A stretch of 64,000 nt of DNA from Streptomyces cinerochromogenes (GCF_014648635.1 NZ_BMRM01000005.1:372001-436000), one strand, 5' to 3'. Counted from the first letter of the stretch, positions 17,585 to 25,903 are shown. Numbers and translations: made by a program. The notes: a model not told the origin generated them from the sequence alone.

Positions 17585-19108
17585 ATGAGCAAGCACCGCC
17601 GTGTCCGCAGCAGCGACAGGACGCAGGCCCTCCCCGCCAGACGTGCCGCCCTCGACGTGAGCGGCCGGCACCGCAGGGCCCGCAGGGGCGGAAAGCGACG
17701 GGCTCCGAGCGAGGCACTCGCCACGCTCGGGGCCCGCGACTTCCGCCGCTACCTGATCGGGCAGCTCGTCTCCAACGTCGGTACCTGGATGCAGCGTGGC
17801 GCCCAGGATCTGCTGGTCCTCCAGCTCACCGGCAACAGCGGCAGCGCCGTCGGCATACTCACCGCCCTGCAGTTCCTGCCACAGACACTGTTCGGTCTCT
17901 CCGGGGGCGTCTTCGCCGACCGCTTCGCCAAGCGCCGCCTGCTGATCGTCACCCAGTCCGCCATGGGAGTGCAGTCGCTGGTCCTGGGCGTCCTGACGGT
18001 CACCGGTGCGGTGAACCTGTGGGCCGTGTACCTGCTGGCCTTCCTGCTGGGCACCGCCACGGCGCTGGACAGCCCGGCCCGCAACGCCTTCGTGTCCGAG
18101 CTCGTCGGCAAGGAACGCCTGGCCAACGCCGTCAGCCTGAACTCCGCGCAGTTCAACGTCGCCCGCGCGATCGGGCCGGCGGTGGCGGGCCTGACGGTCG
18201 CGGCCGCGGGCACCGGACCCGTCTTCCTGGCCAACGCGGCCTCGTACCTCGCCGTCCTCTACGGACTGATCGCCGTTCGCGCCGACGAACTCCACGCGCC
18301 CCAGGAGAAGAACCGCGGGAACGCCCGTCTGTCGGACGCCTTCCGAGCCATCCGCGCCAGTCCCGACCTCCTGCTGCCGATCACGGTCATCGCCTTCGTC
18401 GGCACCTTCGGCTTCAACTTCCAGGTCACCATCTCGCTGATCGCCATCACCGTCTTCCACGCGGGTTCCGCCGCTTTCGGATACCTGTCCGCCGCCTACG
18501 CCATCGGCAGCCTCGTCGGTGCGCTCAGGGGAGCCGGCAAGCGAAAACCTCCCACCGCCCGCCGCCTGGTCACCGCCACGGTCGTCTTCGGAGCCTTGGA
18601 GGCGCTGTCCGGACTCGTGCCCGGCTACGCCACCTTCCTGCTCGTCCTCGTGCCCACCGGGTTCGCCTCCGTGACCGTGATGACCACGGCCAACGCCATG
18701 ACTCAGCTGAACGCCGACCCGGGCATGCGCGGTCGCATCGTCTCCGTCTACCTTCTCGTCCTGCTCGGAGGCACTCCGGTCGGCGCCCCTCTGGTCGGCC
18801 TGGTCTCCGACACCCTCGGCGCCCGCTTCAGCCTCATCCTCGGCGGCGCGATCTCCGCCGTGGCCGCCATCGGCCTGTCGTCCGTGATCACCGCCCGCTC
18901 CCCCACCACCCGAGAGGGAACTCCGCTGACCGCGGTCACGTCACCGCCCCCCATATCCCTCGACGGCCGCGGGGAGCCGCCGGCCGTGCCGTGGAGGCGT
19001 TCGCGAAGCGTGGCGCCGGCGGACGGGGCCGCGATCCTGCCGCGGCTGCCCGGTTCCGGGACGACGAGGTCGGCGAAGTCGGCGAAGGAGCCAGGGGTGG
19101 TGACGTAG
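17585..19108 (+). CDS. MFS exporter, probable siderophore efflux (EntS-like)
   Basis: 507 residues. A basic, Arg-rich N-terminal tail of about 50 residues precedes about 12 transmembrane helices, with NVGTWMQRGAQDLLVLQLTG and the loop motif GVFADRFAKRRLL typical of the EntS/ProP-like exporters. It starts 6 bp after the decarboxylase stop and is the last gene of the siderophore operon. The hydrophobic domain ends near residue 440. The last 60 residues or so are Pro/Ser/Gly-rich, and the part from about 18958 on is encoded opposite a flavin-monooxygenase relic, so the native C-terminus was probably shorter. No uptake genes are linked. Confidence 0.85.
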   Translation: MSKHRRVRSSDRTQALPARRAALDVSGRHRRARRGGKRRAPSEALATLGARDFRRYLIGQLVSNVGTWMQRGAQDLLVLQLTGNSGSAVGILTALQFLPQTLFGLSGGVFADRFAKRRLLIVTQSAMGVQSLVLGVLTVTGAVNLWAVYLLAFLLGTATALDSPARNAFVSELVGKERLANAVSLNSAQFNVARAIGPAVAGLTVAAAGTGPVFLANAASYLAVLYGLIAVRADELHAPQEKNRGNARLSDAFRAIRASPDLLLPITVIAFVGTFGFNFQVTISLIAITVFHAGSAAFGYLSAAYAIGSLVGALRGAGKRKPPTARRLVTATVVFGALEALSGLVPGYATFLLVLVPTGFASVTVMTTANAMTQLNADPGMRGRIVSVYLLVLLGGTPVGAPLVGLVSDTLGARFSLILGGAISAVAAIGLSSVITARSPTTREGTPLTAVTSPPPISLDGRGEPPAVPWRRSRSVAPADGAAILPRLPGSGTTRSAKSAKEPGVVT

Positions 19109-19176
19109 GTGAGGTCGAAGCCGTCGCACCTCGGCGCCTCCGTGGGAGCGGGGCCGGTGGCGTCGGCGATCACACG
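18958..19176 (-). pseudogene. C-terminal relic of an NtaA/SnaA/DszA-type FMN monooxygenase
   Basis: The minus strand encodes about 70 residues matching the end of this family: CDGFDLTYVTTPGSFADFADL, then VVPEPGSRG and ATLRERLHG. These align with the C-termini of the two intact enzymes at 43.9 and 45.2 kb (GFNVIFPYLPG...FAELVIPELRRRG...TLRDHLGL). Nothing upstream of residue R of this fragment belongs to it: the sequence switches directly into the 3' end of the ssuD gene. The fragment overlaps the 3' end of the MFS exporter on the other strand. A deletion that removed the rest of the gene explains this best. Confidence 0.75.
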
Positions 19177-20339
19177 GGGCGTCGCGCGCTCCCGGCACCG
19201 GCGAACGGGACCTGGGCGGCGGGGGCCACCTGCTGCCCGTACGGGTGCCGCCACAGACCCTGCGCCTGAAGCTTCGGCAGCACGCCCTCGCCCAACCAGT
19301 ACGCCTCCTCCAGATGCGGATACCCGGAGAAGATGAACTCCTCGATCCCCAACGCGGCGTACTCCTTGATCCGCTCGGCGACCTCGGTGTGGCTGCCGAC
19401 CAGGGCGGTCCCCGCCCCGCCCCGCACCAGACCGATGCCCGCCCACAGGTTGGGATGGATCTCCAGCCCGTCCCGGCTCCCACCCCCGTGCAGGGCCAGC
19501 ATGCGCTGCTGTCCCTCCGACTCGCTGCGGGCAAGCCCGGCCTGAACCTGCCGCACGGTCTCCGCGTCGAAGCCCGCCAGCAGCCGCTCCGCCTCGGCCC
19601 AGGCCTGCTCGGAGGTGTCGCGGGTGATGACATGCAACCGGATTCCGAAGCGGACGCTGCGGCCCTCCTCGGCGGCCAGCGCCCTGACCCAGGCGATCTT
19701 CTCCGCGACGGCTGCGGGCGGCTCACCCCAGGTGAGGTAGACGTCCGCATGCCTGGCGGCAACTTCTCCGGCGATCGGCGAGGAGCCCCCGAAGTACACC
19801 TCGGGCACCGGGTCGGGCACCCGGGCGAGCCTGGCGTCCTCGACCCGGAGGTGCTCGCCGGCGAGGTCGACGGTCTTGCCCTCCCACAACCCCCGGACGA
19901 TTTCCAGGAATTCGCCGGTACGGCGGTACCGCGCGTCCTTGTCGAGGAAGTCCCCGTAGGCCCGCTGCTCGTGGCTTTCGCCGCCGGTCACGACGTTGAG
20001 CAGGAGCCGTCCGCCGGTCTGCCGCTGGAAGGTGGAGGCCATCTGCGCCGCGAGCGTCGGCGAGACGAAGCCGGGGCGGAAGGCGACGAGGAACTTCAGG
20101 TGCTCGGTGTTCTGGCTGACCATGGCGGTAGTCAGCCACGCGTCCTCGCACCACGCGCCGGTCGGGGTGAGTGCCCCGGTGAAGCCGAGGTCCTCGGCGG
20201 CTCGGGCGATCTGGCTCAGGTAGGCGACCGTCGGCGGCCGGTCGCGCCCGGACTCCGTGGCGGGAGTGCCGTGGCCGCCGCCGACGACGTGGCGGCTGTC
20301 GCCGTTGGTGGGCAGGAACCAGTGGAAGGTGAGGGACAC
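19170..20339 (-). CDS. ssuD: FMNH2-dependent alkanesulfonate monooxygenase
   Basis: A 389-residue bacterial-luciferase-like enzyme that cleaves the C-S bond of alkanesulfonates with FMNH2 and O2, releasing sulfite and an aldehyde. It starts SLTFHWFLPTNGDSR and contains GFTGALTPTGAWCEDAW, LLLNVVTGGES and YFGGSSPIAGEVAARHADVYLTWGEP, all SsuD-like. GTG start with CGGAG upstream. It is the last gene of the minus-strand operon sfnG-ssuE-sfnB-ssuD and lies 43 bp behind sfnB. The reduced flavin would come from the SsuE-type reductase two genes upstream. The last few residues abut a monooxygenase relic, so the extreme C-terminus may be altered. Confidence 0.9.
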   Translation of the reverse strand: MSLTFHWFLPTNGDSRHVVGGGHGTPATESGRDRPPTVAYLSQIARAAEDLGFTGALTPTGAWCEDAWLTTAMVSQNTEHLKFLVAFRPGFVSPTLAAQMASTFQRQTGGRLLLNVVTGGESHEQRAYGDFLDKDARYRRTGEFLEIVRGLWEGKTVDLAGEHLRVEDARLARVPDPVPEVYFGGSSPIAGEVAARHADVYLTWGEPPAAVAEKIAWVRALAAEEGRSVRFGIRLHVITRDTSEQAWAEAERLLAGFDAETVRQVQAGLARSESEGQQRMLALHGGGSRDGLEIHPNLWAGIGLVRGGAGTALVGSHTEVAERIKEYAALGIEEFIFSGYPHLEEAYWLGEGVLPKLQAQGLWRHPYGQQVAPAAQVPFAGAGSARRPV

Positions 20340-20357
20340 GTGGGGGCTCCGATCGGT

Positions 20358-20386
20358 GTTCGTCAGCGTTCGTCAGCGTTCGTCAG
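20358..20386. repeat. 10-bp tandem repeat spanning the sfnB stop codon
   Basis: GTTCGTCAGC at 20358-20367 and 20368-20377, then nine bases of a third copy at 20378-20386. On the minus strand the unit is TGACGAACGC, so the sfnB stop TGA is repeated every 10 bp and a stop appears in successive frames. Confidence 0.8.
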
Positions 20387-21579
20387 AGGAGGCCGTGCCG
20401 GGGCGGCTTGGTGCCGTTGAGCACGTAACGGCCGATGTGCTGGACCTTCCAGCGGGCCGGGTCGTGCAGGGTGTGGGTGCGCGCGTCGCGCCAATGGCGG
20501 TGCAGGCCCAGGGAGTCGAGGGCCGAGCGGGTGCCGGAGACCTCGAAGAGGGCGCTGGCGACCTCCACGGCGGCCTCGGCCGCCGCCACTTTCGCGGTGG
20601 CCACCGCGATCGAGGCCGCGGCGGCCGAGTCGTCGGTCAGGTCGGCGCGGGCGTCGTCGACCGCGCGGGCGGCCTCGCGGAGCAACGCCTCGGCAGCCCG
20701 TTCCCTGATCGCCAGTTCGCCGAACCGCTGGATCAACAGCGGATCCTCCGCGGCGGTCGCGTGCCCCTCGGCGGCGCTCTCGAACCAGGGGCGGCTCTTC
20801 GTACGGACGAACTCCACCGCCTCGGCCAGCGCCCCGGAGGCGATGCCGGCGTCGATGGCCGCGTGCAGCAACTGAGCCACCGCACCGTAGAGTTGGGGGC
20901 CTTGGAAGGTGAGGTGGTGCGGCACGACCCGGTCGGCGGGCACCGGCACCGACTCCAGGCGGACGGTTCCGCTGGCGGTGGTGCGCTGTCCCATGCCGTC
21001 CCAGTCGTCCACGACCGTGACGCCGGGCGCGTCGCGCGGGACGTACGCCACGTGCAGGGTGTCGTCCTCGGTGCGGGCGAGGACGGGGATCCAGTGGGCG
21101 AACAGCGCGCCGGTGGAGTAGTGCTTGACGCCGTCGAGGACGTACGACCCGTCCGGGAGCCGGGCGAGGCGGGTGCGGATGTCCTGGACGTGCTGGGTGC
21201 CCGCCTCGGACTGGGCGTTGCCGAACCGCTTGCCGGCCAGTACCTCGCCGAAGAAGAACTCCTGCTGCTCGCCGGTCCCCTGCCGGCGCAGCACGTTGAC
21301 GTACACGAAGTGGCTCTGCGGGATCTGGGCCAGGCTGGCATCGGCGGCGGCCAGCAGCCGGAAGATCTCGGCGAGCGTGTCCGCACGGACGTCCGCGCCG
21401 CCGAACCGGGCGGGCACGGTCACGGCGAGCAGCCCGGAGGCGGACAGCCGCTCCAGCTCCCCGTGCGGGAGCCTGCGCCGCGCGTCCCGCTCGGCGGCGC
21501 CCTTGCGGAAGTCCGCGGCCAGCTCCGCGGCCACGGCAAGGGCCTCGGCGTCGTCCGCGATGACGTGCGCAGCGCTCAT
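20383..21579 (-). CDS. sfnB: SfnB-family sulfur-acquisition oxidoreductase (acyl-CoA dehydrogenase fold)
   Basis: A 398-residue flavoprotein of the acyl-CoA dehydrogenase superfamily. The region SGLLAVTVPARFGGADV and the mid-domain QRTTASGTVRLESVPVPADRV resemble DszC/SfnB-type enzymes, which act with FMNH2 in organosulfur oxidation. It lies between ssuE (4-bp ATGA overlap) and ssuD. SfnB members accompany sulfone and sulfonate monooxygenases; the exact substrate is not settled for the family. A short tandem repeat follows the stop. Confidence 0.82.
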   Translation of the reverse strand: MSAAHVIADDAEALAVAAELAADFRKGAAERDARRRLPHGELERLSASGLLAVTVPARFGGADVRADTLAEIFRLLAAADASLAQIPQSHFVYVNVLRRQGTGEQQEFFFGEVLAGKRFGNAQSEAGTQHVQDIRTRLARLPDGSYVLDGVKHYSTGALFAHWIPVLARTEDDTLHVAYVPRDAPGVTVVDDWDGMGQRTTASGTVRLESVPVPADRVVPHHLTFQGPQLYGAVAQLLHAAIDAGIASGALAEAVEFVRTKSRPWFESAAEGHATAAEDPLLIQRFGELAIRERAAEALLREAARAVDDARADLTDDSAAAASIAVATAKVAAAEAAVEVASALFEVSGTRSALDSLGLHRHWRDARTHTLHDPARWKVQHIGRYVLNGTKPPRHGLL

Positions 21580-22133
21580 CCGGCGGCCGCCAGCAGTGTC
21601 GTCCGCTCGCCCAGCGCGGCCGAGAACTGGTCCGTGACCTGCGCCAGAGCCTCGGCCGATCCCGGCGCGACGGTCAGCGTGCCGTCCTCGCCCACCGTGA
21701 TGTCCCTGTCGAGCGTGAACCAGCCCGGCGTGATGTGCGCAGGGCCCATGGAGGCCAGCACCGGGCGCAGGGCGTAGTCGATGGCCAGGACGTGGGCGGT
21801 GGTGCCGCCGGTGGCCAGCGGGAGGACCGTCTTGCCCGCCAGGGCGTACTGCGGGAGCAGGTCGAGCAGGGACTTCAGCAGTCCGGAGTAGGCGGCCTTG
21901 TAGACGGGGGTACCGACCACCACCCCGTCCGCCTGCTCGAACAGGGCGGCGGCCCGGACGATCGCCGGGTGAGCGAAGTCGGCCCCGAGCAGCGCCTCGG
22001 CAGGCAGGGTACGAACGTCCAGCGCGATCACCTCGTGCCCCTGCGCGATGAGCCGTTCGTCCAGGTGGCGCAGCAGCCGAGCGGTGCGGGAGGTGGCGGA
22101 GGGGCTTCCGGAGACGGACAGGACAGTGGCCAT
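21576..22133 (-). CDS. ssuE: NAD(P)H-dependent FMN reductase
   Basis: A 185-residue flavodoxin-like reductase starting MATVLSVSGSPSATSRT, with GTPVYKAAYSGLLKSLLDLLPQ in the FMN/NADPH-binding region, as in SsuE/MsuE. It supplies FMNH2 to the SfnG, SfnB and SsuD enzymes of the same operon. ATG at 22133 is chosen since the homology begins there and AAAGG is at RBS distance; upstream in-frame residues are non-coding. It sits 41 bp behind sfnG and overlaps sfnB by 4 bp. Confidence 0.9.
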   Translation of the reverse strand: MATVLSVSGSPSATSRTARLLRHLDERLIAQGHEVIALDVRTLPAEALLGADFAHPAIVRAAALFEQADGVVVGTPVYKAAYSGLLKSLLDLLPQYALAGKTVLPLATGGTTAHVLAIDYALRPVLASMGPAHITPGWFTLDRDITVGEDGTLTVAPGSAEALAQVTDQFSAALGERTTLLAAAG

Positions 22134-22174
22134 GGGAGGACCTTTCGGTTCGTCGTTTCGTGTGCGGGCCGCGG

Positions 22175-23311
22175 TCAGGCGTGGGCGGCGGCGGGCTCGG
22201 ACGCGGCTTCCTGTGCCTCCAGTTCGCGCACCAGGGGCAGCACCCGCTTGCCGAAGTACTCGACCTCCTCCAGGTAGTGCAGGAAGCCGAGGAGGAAGAG
22301 GTCGACGCCGAGCCGCTTGTAGGCGACGATCCGTTCGGCGATCTGCTCGGGGGTGCCGATCAGGCCGGTGCGGAAGCCGTCGTTGTACTGGACGAGGTCC
22401 TCGAACGTCGAGTCCTGCCACATGCCCTTGCCGTCGCCGGTGGACGGGCCGGCCTGCTGGACGGCGTCGCGGAAGCCGTGCACGGCCTGGGTGTCGGCCT
22501 TGGCGACGATCTCACGGAGCGTCTCGCGGGCTTCGGCCTCGGTGTCGCGGGCGATGAGGAACCCGTTGAGGCCGAACTTCGGTGCGGTGCGGCCCGCTTG
22601 GGCGGCTGAGGCACGGACGTCATCGATCTGCTCCGTGACCCCGTCGAAGTCCTTGCCGTTGGAGAAGTACCAGTCGGAGACGCGGCCCGCCATGGCGCGC
22701 GCGGCGGTGGAGTTGCCGCCCTGGAAGATCTCCGGGTGCGGACGCTCGGGGGTGTTCAGCGGCTTGGGCTTGAGGGAGAAGCCGCGCAACCGGTAGAAGT
22801 CGCCGGCGAGTTCGGCGTGGTCCTCGGTCCAGATCTTCCGCAGGGCGCGGATGAACTCCTCGGAGCGCCGGTAGCGTTCGTCGTGCTCCAGCCAGGGCTC
22901 GCCCAGCGCGGTGAACTCGCCCTTGAACCAGCCGCTGACGACATTGACGGCGAAGCGGCCGTTCGACAGGTGGTCGGCGGTGGCGCCGAGTTTGGCGAGG
23001 ACGCCCGGGTGCCACAGGCCGGGGTGGACGGCGGCGATGACCTTCAGCCGCTGGGTGGCGAGCAGCAGGGCGAGGCTGAAGCTGGTGGACTCGTGCTGGT
23101 ACTCGGCGCCGTAGCTGGCCATGTAACGGACCTGGCTGAGCGCGTAGTCGAAGCCGTTGTTCTCGGCGAGGACGGCGAGTTCGCGGTTGTAGTCGTAGCC
23201 CCAGTCGGTGCGCTGCTCGACGGTGCTGGTGACCAGACCGCCACTGACGTTCGGCACCCAGTAGGCGAAGCGGACGGGAGCGGATCCGGGGTGTGCGGAG
23301 GACGCGGGCAT
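22175..23311 (-). CDS. sfnG: FMNH2-dependent dimethylsulfone monooxygenase
   Basis: A 378-residue luciferase-like enzyme expected to convert dimethylsulfone to methanesulfinate. Recognisable features are FAYWVPNVSGGLVTSTVEQRT near the start (hallmark of SfnG), the FMN-site region LSNGRFAVNVVSGWFKGEF, and EIFQGGNSTAARAMAGRVSDW. It is the first full-length gene of the operon, downstream of a 26-residue leader ORF (23486-23566) and divergent from the LysR gene. Product chain: sulfone to sulfinate/sulfonate, then SsuD to sulfite. Confidence 0.9.
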   Translation of the reverse strand: MPASSAHPGSAPVRFAYWVPNVSGGLVTSTVEQRTDWGYDYNRELAVLAENNGFDYALSQVRYMASYGAEYQHESTSFSLALLLATQRLKVIAAVHPGLWHPGVLAKLGATADHLSNGRFAVNVVSGWFKGEFTALGEPWLEHDERYRRSEEFIRALRKIWTEDHAELAGDFYRLRGFSLKPKPLNTPERPHPEIFQGGNSTAARAMAGRVSDWYFSNGKDFDGVTEQIDDVRASAAQAGRTAPKFGLNGFLIARDTEAEARETLREIVAKADTQAVHGFRDAVQQAGPSTGDGKGMWQDSTFEDLVQYNDGFRTGLIGTPEQIAERIVAYKRLGVDLFLLGFLHYLEEVEYFGKRVLPLVRELEAQEAASEPAAAHA

Positions 23312-23485
23312 GGGAGCTCCTGGCGAAAAATGCTGCGCGGGCAGGACGAATGGGCTCCGCGGAATTCAGGCACGCTGGAGCGGGGTCTCCGGGAAAGCCG
23401 TCGTCACGACGGAAACGAGCCGGGACCGGAATCCAGGGAAGGAAGTCGCGGAGGGAGCGGGTGGGAGGGTTTCCCTCGGGGGCGC

Positions 23486-23566
23486 TCAGGCCCGACAGCG
23501 ACAGAAGGCGCTGGAAACACGCGCAAGGTCGACGTGGAGTCGCCGCGTGAGGTCCTGTCGCTTCAT
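23486..23566 (-). CDS. Sulfur-operon leader peptide, 26 residues
   Basis: ATG-initiated mini-ORF starting MKRQDLTRRLHVDLARV and ending in FCRCRA, thus two Cys codons close to the stop. Streptomycetes carry short leader peptides with an RRxHVDLxRV core and a late Cys before sulfur-metabolism genes; this fits. It lies 174 bp upstream of sfnG on the same strand. A small stem (CCGTCGT/ACGACGG, 23398-23412) and a G-rich stretch lie in between. Ribosome stalling at the Cys codons under Cys shortage would be the expected control, but that is inferred. Confidence 0.8.
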   Translation of the reverse strand: MKRQDLTRRLHVDLARVSSAFCRCRA

Positions 23567-23703
23567 GCCACCGATCGAACCAGGAGGGAGTCCGGCCGGT
23601 CAAGAATTCCCGGATGTGATTCCACATGGTGAGAGTCGGTATTCACGAGGTTGTGACAGGGATTCCCTTGAACCCGGTCCCGGGAGGGCGCAGTCTCCTG
23701 TCC

Positions 23704-24630
23704 GTGCGTATCGAACAGCTCGAATACATCGCCGCCGTCACACGGCTCGGTTCGCTGCGGCGCGCCGCCGAGGAGCTGCACCTGTCCCAGCCGGCGCTCA
23801 GCGAGACCGTACGCAATCTGGAGCGCGAGCTCGGCGTGGACCTGCTGGAGCGCAAGCGGTCCGGGGCGAAGATCAGCGACGAGGGACGCGAGCTGCTGCC
23901 GCACATCATGAGCGTGCTCGAAGCGGTCGACCGGCTGCGCGGCGCGGCCGGCGACCAGCACCGCATCAGCCGCATGGTCCGGCTCGGCACGGTGAACACG
24001 GCTACCGTGCCGCTGGTCATCCCGACCGTGCGCGAGTTCCGGGCCTCGCACCCGGTCACCCAGGTGGAGTTGGTCGGCGCGCAGCAGGCCGACATCCATC
24101 GCGGCCTGCTGGAGGGCGCCTTCGACCTGGGGCTGGTGAACTACCTCCGGGGCGACGACATTCCGCCCGGCTTCGAGACGACGGAGTTGCTGTGCGGCCG
24201 GCCGGTGGTGTGCGTGCGTCCGGACAGTCCGCTGGCGGCCCTGGATGCGGTGGACGTGGACAGTCTTCTGGCCGAGCCGCTGGTCGTGATGCGGTCCGGC
24301 TATGTGATGCACCGTTTCGTGCACCGGCTGCTCCGCGGCCGGACTCCGTCCTTCTCGTACTCCACCGACGGCGCGGAGATGGGCAAGCTGATGGTGGCCG
24401 AGGGGCTGGGGGCCACGGTGCTGCCGGACTTCAGCGTCGTCGGCGACCCGCTGGAGCGGCGGGGCGCGATCTCTGTGCGGCCACTCGCGGGGGATGCGAC
24501 CGACGTACTGCTGGTACTGCAGCGCCGCCACTCCGGCTCCGTTCCGCGGGCGGTCCGCGATCTGCACGAGCTCTTCGTGCGCAACGCCCAGGGGCACGGT
24601 GCTTCTCCCCGACGGCTGACGGAGGGATGA
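23704..24630 (+). CDS. LysR-family regulator of the sulfur operon
   Basis: 308 residues. N-terminal helix-turn-helix MRIEQLEYIAAVTRLGSLRRAAEELHLSQPALSETVRNLE (first 20 cited in part) and a C-terminal periplasmic-binding-like effector domain from about residue 90. GTG at 23704 is used because LysR proteins start right at this helix, although the GGGAGGG upstream is rather far; a start at 23626 would add 26 residues. It is divergent from the leader/sfnG operon, the standard position for its regulator. The effector may be a sulfur metabolite such as O-acetylserine or sulfite (inference). A small ATPase gene follows 4 bp later. Confidence 0.88.
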   Translation: MRIEQLEYIAAVTRLGSLRRAAEELHLSQPALSETVRNLERELGVDLLERKRSGAKISDEGRELLPHIMSVLEAVDRLRGAAGDQHRISRMVRLGTVNTATVPLVIPTVREFRASHPVTQVELVGAQQADIHRGLLEGAFDLGLVNYLRGDDIPPGFETTELLCGRPVVCVRPDSPLAALDAVDVDSLLAEPLVVMRSGYVMHRFVHRLLRGRTPSFSYSTDGAEMGKLMVAEGLGATVLPDFSVVGDPLERRGAISVRPLAGDATDVLLVLQRRHSGSVPRAVRDLHELFVRNAQGHGASPRRLTEG

Positions 24631-24634
24631 TCCT

Positions 24635-25213
24635 GTGCTCATCGTCATGGGCGGCCTGCCCGGCACCGGCAAGACCACGCTCGCCCGCCTCCTGGCGGCC
24701 CGGATCGGTGCGGTGCATCTGCGGGTCGACACGATCGAGCAGGCGATCGTCCGTTCCGGGGCGGCCCAGCGCCCGCTTGGTCCCGTGGGCTACACCGTCG
24801 GATATGCCCTGGCCGAGGAACATCTGCGGCAGGGGCTGACCGTGATCGCGGAATCGGTCAATCCGCTGAGTGTGACCCGTGACGCCTGGCGGGACACGGC
24901 CGTGGCGGCGGGCGTGCGTGTCGTCGAGGTGGAAGTGGTGTGCTCGGATACGGCGGAGCACCGGCGCCGCGTGACCTCGCGCTCGGCCGACATTCCCGAT
25001 CTGCCGCTGCCCGACTGGCAGCAGGTCGTCGACCGGGAGTACGAGCCGTGGGACCGCGAGCGCGTCGTCGTCGACACCGCCGGACAGAGCCCGCAACAGT
25101 CACTGGCTCTGCTCTTCCGGGGCGCCCGCACCGCCTGGACCGGCTTCGCGCCGCCCACCCCCGCCGTCCGGCATCCGCCGGAGGGCGAGGGAGCGCCGGC
25201 GGAAGCCCGTTGA
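24635..25213 (+). CDS. Small P-loop kinase-like ATPase
   Basis: 192 residues. Walker A is GLPGTGKTT at residues 7-15, followed by HLRVDTIEQAIVRS and a lid-like EYEPWDRE segment, resembling zeta-toxin/gluconokinase-like AAA_33 kinases. No linked antitoxin is visible, so a toxin role is unsupported. The start is 4 bp after the LysR stop, so it is co-transcribed with it. The substrate is unknown. A strong bidirectional hairpin terminator follows about 100 bp downstream. Confidence 0.8.
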   Translation: MLIVMGGLPGTGKTTLARLLAARIGAVHLRVDTIEQAIVRSGAAQRPLGPVGYTVGYALAEEHLRQGLTVIAESVNPLSVTRDAWRDTAVAAGVRVVEVEVVCSDTAEHRRRVTSRSADIPDLPLPDWQQVVDREYEPWDRERVVVDTAGQSPQQSLALLFRGARTAWTGFAPPTPAVRHPPEGEGAPAEAR

Positions 25214-25314
25214 CGGAACCCGGTTCCCGCCGTAGCACAAGGGCCTGCTCCGACGGAGGCCGACCAATGTCAGGGCCGCCGCTGCTCCCGCGGCACAGCC
25301 GTACACGCTCACCG

Positions 25315-25365
25315 ACGGCGCCCGCGGGGCCCATACCGTCCCGGTATGGGCCCCGCGGGCGCCGT
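25315..25365. terminator. Very strong bidirectional hairpin terminator
   Basis: A perfect 24-bp inverted repeat, left arm 25315-25338 and right arm 25342-25365, with a 3-nt loop. It lies between two convergent genes (kinase ending at 25213 and the small membrane protein ending at 25377) and is suited to stop transcription from both sides. Confidence 0.9.
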
Positions 25366-25376
25366 TGCGGCTCAGT

Positions 25377-25547
25377 TCACCATCGGTACCAGCGACCGCG
25401 CCCACCACCGGCACTGGTGGAGCGCGCGACGAAACCGAGCAGCCACACGACCAGGACGGCGAGGGCCACCCACCAAAGGATCTTGACGGCGAAACCAGCA
25501 CCGAACAGGACGACCGCGAGAAGCAGGACCAGAAGCAGGGGAACCAT
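25377..25547 (-). CDS. Small hydrophobic membrane protein
   Basis: 56 residues starting MVPLLLVLLLAVVLFGAGFA, with two closely spaced hydrophobic segments and an Arg/Gly-rich C-terminus ending GRGRWYRW. This is a common streptomycete small membrane protein of unknown function. The start at 25547 is preferred over an upstream one because AGGAGGT sits 8 nt before it. It is divergent from the CsbD gene. Confidence 0.8.
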   Translation of the reverse strand: MVPLLLVLLLAVVLFGAGFAVKILWWVALAVLVVWLLGFVARSTSAGGGRGRWYRW

Positions 25548-25686
25548 AGTTATCGACCTCCTGCCCGCCCGCCTTCCCTGCCTTTTCTTCAATATTCGAC
25601 ATCGAGGCCTTGTTTATGAAGGGAAAGCAGGGGCACCAGCCGGTTACCGCGACCGCGGTCCTGAAGCTACGAGGAGGCGTTGTTCT

Positions 25687-25860
25687 GTGACTGCCAACGA
25701 GAAGGCGAAGGCGAAGACCGAGCAGGCCAAGGGCAAGACCAAGGAGGCCCTGGGAAGCGCCATCGGCAACGATCGCATGGCCGCCGAGGGGCAGGCAGAG
25801 AAGAGTTCCGGCGACGCCCGCGAAGCCAAGGAAAAGGCCAAGGACGCGTTCAAGCACTGA
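25687..25860 (+). CDS. CsbD-family stress protein
   Basis: 57 residues, highly charged and helical, with the CsbD signature KGKTKEALGSAIGND followed by an EGQAEK repeat. CsbD proteins belong to sigma-B-type stress regulons in Bacillus; the SigB/F-type sigma factor gene sits only 300 bp away, in line with that. Too short for many gene finders. GTG start with GAGGAGG at 25671-25677. A strong terminator follows directly. Confidence 0.88.
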   Translation: MTANEKAKAKTEQAKGKTKEALGSAIGNDRMAAEGQAEKSSGDAREAKEKAKDAFKH

Positions 25861-25871
25861 CCTTCGTCGAT

Positions 25872-25903
25872 GGAAAGGGCCCCCTTGCAAGGGGGCCCTT
25901 TCC
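25872..25903 (+). terminator. Hairpin terminator after the CsbD gene
   Basis: A 32-nt perfect palindrome with arms 25872-25887 and 25888-25903; the core stem is AAAGGGCCCCC with its complement around TTGCAA. It starts 12 bp after the stop codon. Confidence 0.88.

Noticed and set aside
14403..18460. Long minus-strand frames across the siderophore genes
   Set aside because: GC-bias shadows of the synthetase, decarboxylase and exporter genes: Gly/Val/Asp-rich, without motifs.
24635..25213. Zeta-toxin of a toxin-antitoxin pair
   Set aside because: The Walker A and length fit, but the neighbour is a LysR gene and no epsilon-like antitoxin is encoded.
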